Origin: Lumbricus rubellus
Taxonomy: Eukaryota; Annelida; Clitellata; Crassiclitellata; Lumbricidae
Reading direction: 5' to 3'
Assembly: GCA_945859605.1 (NCBI GenBank)
Contig: OX243814.1
Location: 29,990,756-30,054,755 of the forward strand
DNA: 64,000 nucleotides
Below the pieces are notes generated by a model. It saw only the letters and a list, made by a program, of their open reading frames with translations, was not told the DNA's origin and did not search any database. A program made the position numbers and the translations under genes. This document shows positions 57,701 through 64,000 of this stretch, in pieces (position 1 is the first letter of the stretch; the number at the start of each line of letters is the position of its first letter).

Positions 57701-60700
57701 AATTTGTCTTCAAACGTACGACAAAATACTTGCTTTGAATCTTTGCTATTTAGATCAGTTTGAGTGATGTGCTACCAGCAATGTTGGAAGTTTTCCATTA
57801 TGAATGTTTTGTGACTTTATAATGTAAATAATGTTTTTATTGGTAGGGCAAAGGGAATGCAAGCACATGTCCCTCATTGGTCATTGTATGAACCTGTACA
57901 TGTCTTTCAGGGAACCCATTTAGAAGCTGTCTCCTGTTTTTTTTAAAGTAGCCTACTAGAAATTATCAGCATTTTTGGAATTTGAAGAACTAGAAATTCT
58001 CTGCATTTTTGGGAGTTTGAAGAACTCGAAATTCTCTGCATTTTTGTGCGTTTGAAGAACTAGAAATTTCTGGCATTTTGGGGAGTTTGAAGAACTAGAA
58101 ATTCTTGGCATTTTTGTGCGTTTGAAGAAATAGAAATTCTCTGCATTTTTGGAGTTTTAAGAAATAGAAATTCTCAGCATTTTTTGGAGTTTGAAGAAAT
58201 AGAAATTCTCTGCATTTCTGGAGTTTGAAGAAATAGAAATTCTCGGCATTTTGGGAGTTTGAAGAACTAGAAATTCTCGGCATTTTGGGGGGTTTGATAA
58301 CATTGTGTTTCTTATAATTATGTGCAGGAGTCCAAGAGTGCGACGACAGAAAACGAAATCTCGAAGATCCTTCTGCAGACAACTCACGTTCAAGCGAACA
58401 TAGAGTCTCTGAAGAAAACCATTGATGAGATTGAGGACGAGTTGAGCCAGAAGAACGTGATACTCAACAAGAGCGAGCGTGAGATCGAGCAACGAAGGAT
58501 TAAGATCGAGCACAAGAAGAACGACCTTGACATGCTCAACAAGAAGCTTGAGCAGCTCATTGCCAAAGCTGGTGTACGTGCAGTTTTTTCTTTATTGACG
58601 GAATGGTTATGGTGATGTTCATTCGTAAATGCATTCGGAAAATTTATGTAGCGCCTCTTCAAGGAACCTACTCAGAGGCACGAAGTTTGTTCAGAGTAAT
58701 CGTAATTGTAATCTCGAGAGTTCTACAGCGTCCACATAGGTTCAGTTGCGGGAACCAGCTTATTCACAGGCACTTTATCGAAATAAAATCGAAAGGCAGA
58801 GGGTCAAGATCCGGAGAGTGTGTCTAAGCCAGTGTTTGCATCAAGTCATCAGTGATACTTTACCGATGCTTTACAAGTTTGGATTTTTATTGATGTTTTG
58901 AAGTGCTTGTGATGGTTTTCGAGATGTTGACATTTAGACTAACTTAAAATGCATGGTTGCTCAAATGATTGCAACTCAGAATAGCACACTTGTGCAGTAG
59001 TGACCATATGGCAGCAATCTATCACAGGTTGTAAAATTGAATGACGTGACCCAGCATTGGCTGGCTATGCATAAAAGGTTTGAATTGCAATGGTTAAAGA
59101 TTCTTAAGTTTGGGCATTTCTGTTTATGATCAGACTCCATTGGCTGAGATACATGTGCAACAGTTGTTTTTCTACAATTCGCATGCTATGTAGGATTCTA
59201 GCGGTGGTTCTAATACAGACCCGGTGTCTTCTGAACCACTTAAAACCCTTGTTATGTTATATACATGTTACGTTGGGTTATGTTATATTGTGTTATGTTA
59301 TGATTAAAAATGCTATTTATTGTGCTTAATATTACAGGGCGATGAGTTGACGCCTTTGGAAGGGCAGATCAAGTCGCTGCACAAGTCGATCGATGGCGAG
59401 CAGCAGCAGATCGCAGAACTTCAGCAGATGTGGTTGAGGGACCAGAGTGAACTCGTTCGATTGTGTCGTGAGGAGGAGACGATGTCAGAGGCCGTGGAGA
59501 CGCTGAAGAAGGAGCTGACCGTTCTCACACAGAAGAAACTACGCATCGAAGGTAGGATCAGGGCTTAGCCAGTGCTGAAAGTGTAAAAAATTAGTGCATG
59601 GACACCGTCCATGACCGTCCAGCCACACTTTAACCCTTTAACGACCAGCTGCATATGTTTTCCAATGCATAAATTTAGTACATGCTGGTCGTTACAGGGT
59701 TAAAGTGTGGCTGGACGGTCATGGACGACGTCCATGCACCTATTTTCAAATCTGAATGCCGTCCTTGCACCTGTTAGGCCAGCACAGCCTGGAAAAGATA
59801 AGTGCGTCCAGGCACTTCTTTTTGCACTTTAAGCACTGGGTTAGGACTACTCATAGTGCAGAGTTTCAGTGGTAGCAGCAGGTAGAGTTGGCAACATAAT
59901 GTTTACGCTTCTGTAAAGTAACTCTTCAGAAGCTTAGTTCTCGTCCTTCCACTTCAGAACTAAGCTTCTTGCATTAAACATCAATGCAAGAGATTGATTA
60001 GCTGCGCTTGCTACCCCAAAATAATTTGCCTGCTTTCTACCTGTTGCTCAAGACCTTTCTTGTTGGCTATGGCTGGACTGGGTGGGTCTCTGCAAAAGTG
60101 CACATGTTGCTGCCATGTCAATTATTTATTATCACTTCTCAAAGTACTATTTTCTCGTTGAATCTGAACTTAGTGCTAAGCTATTTTGGATAAGAAATTA
60201 CTGAATTGCTGAGTGACTTAAATGATTACCTCAACGGCAATGTCATATTTCAAACAAATGGAGAAAATATGACAAAACTGCCAACTGTGCTCCGTAAGAG
60301 ACTTCTTTGGGCTACCGAAACCAACATTTCATGTTTGTTTTTGTATTTTTTGTATGTGCACTTGTTATAGCTCCCCTTCAAGCTCTCTCACTACTCAGAG
60401 GCGCTCCCGAATGCAGAGCGGACACTGCATCGGAGTTTTACGTCGAAGCGTGAGCAATTGTGAGTGAAGGACTTGACCAAGGTCCTTACTACGCGGCGAG
60501 ATGGATTCGAACCTCGAACCTTCCGGCTCCAAGGCAACGACGTCACCACATAGTGCAGTTGTTATATGCAAATTTTGCAGGAGAGATAACAATGCAGAAG
60601 CGTGAGATAACCGACGTCGATAAGAAAATCCATGATGTCCAGAATTACATGGTTCGTCTTGATACGCTGATCCACAAGGAAACTGGAACAGAGGATGCTC

Positions 60701-63700
60701 TCGCCAGCGACAACATTCTGCGGGAAAATGAGTTCATGCGTTCGCTTAAGGTAATGAAGCAGCGTGAAAATTTGCAGAATTGGTTTACGACTATATGGTA
60801 ATCTCATGCTATTTCTTATGTCTCTTGCTATTTCTTAACTATCTTGCTATTTTTAATCTCTTTTGGTATTTCTTATCTCTCTTGTTATTTCTTATGTCTC
60901 TTGTTATTTCTTATGTCTCTTGTTATTTCTTATAGGTCTCTTGTTATTTCTTATCTCTCTTGGTATTTCTTATCTCTCTTGCTGTCTCTTATATCTCTCT
61001 TGCTATTTCTTATCTCTCTTGATATTTCTTATCTCTTGTGCTATTTCTTATCTCTCCTGCTATTTCTTATCTCTTGTTGTCTTAAATTGTGTTTCGGTTG
61101 TAGGATGCGGAGAAGCAGTCGATTGAAATGGAGGAACGTCTTGAGGCGCTGAAGGAAGAGAAGGAGAGACTACTGAACAGCGTCGTTGAAGCTGAGTACG
61201 TTAAAAAAAATTAACATTGGAGATTCCATATATTTTGTGTGGCTCGGTGCGTGTAGTGGTGAGTTCGGTGCTTTCGAGCAGGAGGGTTAGTTTCGAATCC
61301 ACCTCAAGCCGCTGAATAGGGACCTTGAGCAAGTCCTTCATTTGCAATTGCTCATGGTGTCACATAATAGATCACGGTGTCACATAATCGATCACGGTGT
61401 CATGTAATTGATCATGGTGTCACATAATAGATCACCGTGTGAGATATTGTTCACAGTGCGAAGAAAGAAAGCTGTGTCTCCTAATATACGGTATCTTCTG
61501 CTTAGGTCTGTTGTAGTTGTCATTCAGTTGAAAAATAATATTTTAAGAGTTAAATAAGATTTTTGATTTAATGCAAAACTATTAACAGGTAAACCACGCT
61601 CAGATTGGGGTAGATTATTTAGCCTTGGAGTGATACGGTAATTATCAAGTTGAAATGATTTCATTCATTCATTTCAGCCATTTATACAGGGTGAGAATTG
61701 CCGGGGTTGGGGGTTTCAGCCCCCCAGTCTTTCTTAGAGCCCTGTAGAAAAGTGTGTTTTTCACACCCCAATTCCAAGTTGATAATGGTCCAATCCCCCC
61801 AGTTATTTTTCCAAAATTCTCACTCTGCATTTATATAGTGCCTCTTCAAGAGTATCTACTCAGAAGCGCTCCCGACCCGACTTACATAATCTACAACATT
61901 TTGTTACATTGCAGGGAGCAGCGGATGTTGTGGGAGAAGAAGACGCAGCTTGCACGCGAGACGAGGGCGGCCGTTGACATGGACGTTGGTCAGGGTGAGG
62001 TTCATGCGATGCGTCTCGAGATTCATCGGATGCAGGTGCGCGAGGGACAGCTGAAGCGCGAACAGGAGAAGCTGATCCAGCAACTGGAGAAAACGGTCGT
62101 CAGGTGGGTAAACTTGTGAAATGTCCAGTTTAACCCTTTACCGACCAAAGTGTAGTAAAATGGTAGCCTATGAGATATCCTGTGCCCTCAGGCGGTAAAG
62201 GGTTAAGGTTGGAATTTTGATTAAAATAATTGTTGCTAAACTTTGCTGTGCAGAGCCTCTGTGCAGCGATTTAGGAAATCGTCCCAAATGGTGAACTTTC
62301 TGTTGCCTCTCATTAGCTCATTTGTTATTAGGCAGTTTCTATTTCTGTTTTTGTTCCTGTGTGTGACTGCCTGCTTCTCTCTGCCCATCTCTCTTTCTTT
62401 CTCTGGCTAAGTGCGCAGAATCACATTATTGTATTATTTTTGAGATGGCAGTGGTCTTGTGTGCTACCTTTTGTAAATATGTTTAACCCTTTGATGGTGA
62501 GAGGAATTGGTTTTCCATTCATTTTAGTATGTACTCGTCATTAAAGTGTTACAGTGCCACTGATGATGTGCAATTGTGCATGTCACAGCTTTTTTACAAT
62601 TTCTTATGCATTCCGAGCATGTTCAATTATTTCTGGAAGGCCGCAATATTTTATTATCTTGGTCGTAATATTATGCCAATTCTTCTGTTCCACACACTGT
62701 CACCTTACATTTGCAGTTTCTATCCAACAGGCGTGATATAATTACGACGCGTGGTGAATCTTTGGCGAAGTCAAAGATGAACATTGTTACAAAGGGTTCG
62801 ATGGAACGACAAGTAACAGATCTGAAAAGGAGAATGAAGCAAACAAGACAGGTTGGTATTCAACTTCATTTTATAATCTATTATTTCGGTTTTTACAGTT
62901 TTGATGGTTTACTTTAGCTTCTTTGTTAGAATTAAAAGCAATTATAAGTGCGTAGTAGTTGAACTCGGCAGTGTTACAGTGATTACTCTACATGATAAGT
63001 TATATTATCGTGAATGATCTGACACTGTCAGTAATGTAGAATATAAATGGACAAGATTAGAGTGAGACAGTATGTTTGTTATTTAACAAACTACTTTTCT
63101 GTGCTTTAAAGATACAGCATTCTAATTGAGAATGATAGAGGTAATAGGAGACTGAGGGCCAGCCAAGTATTCCATATGTCTAGACTAGCTTCTGGTTAAG
63201 TATTGACTGATATTTAATCATTATTTTAAACAGCTTTTAATAGGTTTTTTGCTGGAGAACGAACCATTGTTTTCTTCTTTTTTAAAGTTGCTGCAGTTGA
63301 ATTCCTAATTTAAGACCTGACTTGAACCGCATGTCTTTAGGATATCAGCGACTGTGACGTTGAGCTGAAAGAGTTGAAGGACCATCAGGAGCAGAAGAGC
63401 AACGAGATTGACCAGCATCAACTCAATCGCAACCAACTCCAGGTCGAGTCAGATACGCTGGAAGGCGATGTGGACCGACTTGTTGATCAAAAGCTAAAGG
63501 TTTGCAATTCTGCATCTAATTAACTTGCATTGTAAAAATCTTGTTTGGTTTGTGTCCTATTCACAACCAAAACTCATTTTAATGACGCTGCTGCCTTGTA
63601 GCCACGAAATTATAATGTCACATTCTTAATTCTTTATTCTTGTACTATCTTTTATCTCCATGCAACCAAGTTGCACTGTAGTCAGAAATCACAAATGAAC

Positions 63701-64000
63701 ACCTGAAGTGGGTGCTAACATGCACAGTATCAGATTTTAGTGTAAAATTTTATTTCAAAGTGGGCAAGTGCAAGTTAAATTATGTATAATTTTAAACAAG
63801 GTAATTTTATTTCAAAGTGGGCAAGTGCAAGTTAAATTATGTAATTTTAAACAAGGTAATTTTATTTCAAAGTAGGCAAGTGTAATTTAAAACAAGGTAA
63901 TTTTATTTCAAAGTAGGCAAGTGTAATTTAAAACAAGGTAATTTTATTTCAAAGTGGACAAGTGCAAGTGAAATTATGTAAATTTAAACAAGGTAATTTT
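49927..64000 (+). CDS. CCDC40: Coiled-coil domain protein 40, axonemal 96-nm ruler (3' end outside window)
   Basis: Fifteen exons with matching phases: 49927-49976, 52021-52051, 52599-52704, 53049-53932, 54518-54658, 55686-55789, 56514-56757, 57504-57686, 58328-58573, 59338-59551, 60581-60750, 61104-61195, 61915-62103, 62731-62851, 63341-63499. They give 978 codons without a stop. The first about 190 residues are acidic and disordered; coiled coil starts after ELVVLDPDHPMM and continues to the last exon. Family landmarks include VQLYGVQQDL, FYMENVKD, SLIGMKRRDEAHAAML, ETEDAL, EGQIKSLHKSIDGE, RENEFMRSLK, MLWEKKTQLARETRAAVD and MRLEIHRMQVREGQLKREQE, all collinear with vertebrate CCDC40. With CCDC39 it forms the ruler that places inner dynein arms and the nexin-dynein regulatory complex in motile cilia. 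Human CCDC40 is about 1142 residues, so perhaps 150-160 codons remain to the right. All visible introns use GT-AG. Confidence 0.96.
50030..51058 (+). mobile_element. 5'-truncated non-LTR retrotransposon (CR1/L2/Jockey group)
   Basis: Inserted in CCDC40 intron 1. It holds the end of a reverse-transcriptase ORF (50042-50719), a 3' UTR, and the tail GAGTGGCTTTCTTGAAGGGG then CGCTAAATAAATTC and GAATGAA repeats. The 5' two-thirds are absent, as usual for LINE copies. Confidence 0.82.
50042..50719 (+). pseudogene. C-terminal part of LINE reverse transcriptase
   Basis: Up to 225 codons open to TAG but with no true start (the first codon is TTG). The reading contains SIVHSKLDYCNSLFLNL, LKRLQLIQNS, LHWLKIPERIHFKVL, APRLWNDLP and FHSKLKTLLF, the typical downstream region of CR1/L2-type RT. 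The catalytic FADD-type motif would lie upstream and is missing, so the protein cannot be active. Confidence 0.85.
51546..51632 (+). repeat. SINE/LINE tail with GAATGAATG end
   Basis: GCAGTCGGGAGCGCCTCTGA ... GGAGCGCTATATAAATGTCC followed by GAATGAATGAATG, in CCDC40 intron 1. Confidence 0.78.
52471..52566 (+). repeat. GT/TG microsatellite before CCDC40 exon 3
   Basis: TGTGTG runs interrupted by GCGTGCAGAGTGTGC, ending about 30 bp before the exon 3 acceptor at 52597-52598. Confidence 0.93.
54071..54170 (+). repeat. SINE/LINE tail and CA microsatellite
   Basis: GCACCTCTGAGTAGTTTCTT then GAAGGGCGCTATATAAATGC, GAATGAATGAATG and a CACACA run, in CCDC40 intron 4. Confidence 0.8.
54719..54975 (-). 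mobile_element. AAT microsatellite and tRNA-derived SINE of a second family
   Basis: AAT/ATT run at 54719-54750. On the minus strand 54970-54890 reads GGCCCGGTAGAGTAATGGTT ... AAGTTCGAGCCCCC, with good A-box and B-box matches, followed by ...TGCATTGCAGGC. It differs from the 17508 family. Not a functional tRNA: no clover-leaf 3' half was found. Confidence 0.65.
55790..55930 (+). repeat. TTTA/TTAAT-rich low-complexity run after CCDC40 exon 6
   Basis: Imperfect TTTATTTAATT repeats starting at the donor site itself (CA|GTAATTT). Confidence 0.85.
56215..56296 (+). repeat. SINE/LINE tail with GATA end
   Basis: GGTCGGAAGCGCCTCTGAGT ... CTTGAAGAGGCGCTATATAA and ATAGATAGATAGATAGA, in CCDC40 intron 6. 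Confidence 0.78.
57955..58305 (+). repeat. ~36-bp minisatellite before CCDC40 exon 9
   Basis: Nine to ten units built on TTTGAAGAACTAGAAATTCT then CTGCATTTTTGGGAG, ending about 23 bp before the acceptor at 58326-58327. Confidence 0.92.
58640..58825 (-). mobile_element. LINE 3' UTR fragment with SINE-type tail
   Basis: TATGTAGCGCCTCTTCAAGG, CTACTCAGAGGCAC, then CGTAATTGTAATCTCGAG, CAGCTTATTCACAGGC and GGGTCAAGATCCGGAGAG: an antisense copy of the 3' end of the LINE at 50800-51058. Confidence 0.65.
59562..59845. mobile_element. Nested palindromic element with a TTAA core
   Basis: Outer arms CCAGTGCTGAAAGTG near 59569 pair with CACTTTAAGCACTGG near 59826. Inner arms of about 56 bp (59596-59651 against 59685-59739, from GTGCATGGAC to ACGACCAGC) pair almost perfectly. 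At the centre TTAACCCTTTAACGACC...GGTCGTTACAGGGTTAA (59630-59703) looks like the TTAA mini-elements. Starts about 10 bp after the exon 10 donor of CCDC40. Confidence 0.78.
59928..59969. repeat. Perfect 14-bp inverted repeat
   Basis: AGAAGCTTAGTTCT and AGAACTAAGCTTCT separated by 14 bp; would form a stable hairpin. Unexplained. Confidence 0.8.
60355..60560 (-). mobile_element. tRNA-derived SINE directly before CCDC40 exon 11
   Basis: Complement of the 17508 family (CTACTCAGAGGCGCTCCCGA, GTGAAGGACTTGACCAAGG, GATTCGAACCTCG). Its head ends about 20 bp before the acceptor at 60579-60580. Confidence 0.83.
60790..61085 (+). repeat. Pyrimidine-rich ~22-bp tandem repeat before CCDC40 exon 12
   Basis: About thirteen units of TTATTTCTTATCTCTCTTG type, ending about 18 bp before the acceptor at 61102-61103. 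Open frames across it are artefacts of the repeat. Confidence 0.92.
61238..61440 (+). mobile_element. Truncated SINE joined to a 20-bp tandem repeat
   Basis: SINE head and body up to GCAATTGCTCA (about 61353), then four to five units of ATCACGGTGTCACATAAT. The SINE tail is missing; the repeat replaced it or arose from it. Confidence 0.8.
61687..61827. mobile_element. Small hAT-type MITE inserted into a repeat tail
   Basis: CAGGGTGAGAATT ... AATTCTCACTCTG, with an 8-bp duplication CATTTATA at 61679-61686 and 61828-61835. The surrounding DNA (TCATTCATTCATTTC before, TATAGTGCCTCTTCAAG after) is an antisense SINE/LINE tail that it split. Confidence 0.85.
62130..62206. mobile_element. Miniature TTAA palindrome (piggyBac-like signature)
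   Basis: TTAACCCTTTACCG ... CGGTAAAGGGTTAA, perfect 14-bp ends, in CCDC40 intron 13. Confidence 0.65.
62483..62552. mobile_element. Degenerate miniature TTAA palindrome
   Basis: TTAACCCTTTGATGGTGAG with a decayed right end CTCGTCATTAAAGTGTTA. A second copy in the same intron as 62130. Confidence 0.5.
63500..64000 (+). repeat. CCDC40 intron with a ~60-bp tandem array running off the window
   Basis: From about 63755, units of AAGGTAATTTTATTTCAAAG then TGGGCAAGTGCAAGTTAAAT repeat with length variants (four to five copies). No further CCDC40 exon is seen before the window ends. Confidence 0.88.

Noticed and set aside
60844..61126. Hydrophobic 87-102-codon frames
   Set aside because: Translation of a TTATTTCTTATCTCTC tandem repeat inside a CCDC40 intron.

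Overview
This is nuclear DNA from a multicellular animal, most likely a marine invertebrate. Genes are split by canonical introns. Orthologues of animal-specific genes (NKTR, CCDC40) are present, intergenic DNA is AT-rich, and the window is crowded with retrotransposons, tRNA-derived SINEs and small inverted-repeat transposons. I cannot name the species or phylum. Assignments to known genes come from remembered family motifs, not from a search.

Layout. 1-7666: an LTR retrotransposon on the + strand whose 5' LTR is cut by the window edge; it carries Gag, a zinc knuckle and a protease but only a degraded stump of reverse transcriptase. 9383-25661 (+): fourteen exons of an NKTR-type cyclophilin with a very long Arg/Ser-rich tail; the start of its cyclophilin domain lies left of the window, so the retrotransposon probably sits in one of its introns. 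25662-32748: 3' UTR, SINEs, an AGGCCTA-rich stretch and a nest of DNA transposons. 32749-34029 (+): a single-coding-exon NHL-repeat protein. 37115-43269 (-): ACSF3, a mitochondrial malonyl-CoA synthetase, in seven coding exons; two of its introns appear to begin with GC. 46584-48293 (-): a single-exon LRR/LRRCT/FN3-like type I membrane protein. 49927-63499 and beyond (+): the first fifteen exons of CCDC40, a ruler protein of motile cilia, with a perfect RFX X-box just upstream of its start codon.

The genes do not form a pathway; they are ordinary neighbours in a compact euchromatic region. NKTR works in splicing-speckle/RS-domain biology, ACSF3 in mitochondrial fatty-acid metabolism and CCDC40 in axoneme assembly. 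The LRR gene and CCDC40 are divergent, about 1.6 kb apart.

Most of the unusual structure is repetitive: coding minisatellites inside NKTR, tandem repeats abutting splice acceptors, tiny palindromic elements bounded by TTAA that look like miniature piggyBac derivatives, hAT elements with clear 8-bp target duplications, and SINEs that share their 3' tail with a LINE fragment in CCDC40 intron 1. The strongest candidate for a little-described system is the young Gag-plus-protease LTR element, whose two LTRs look identical although it cannot encode a complete reverse transcriptase.
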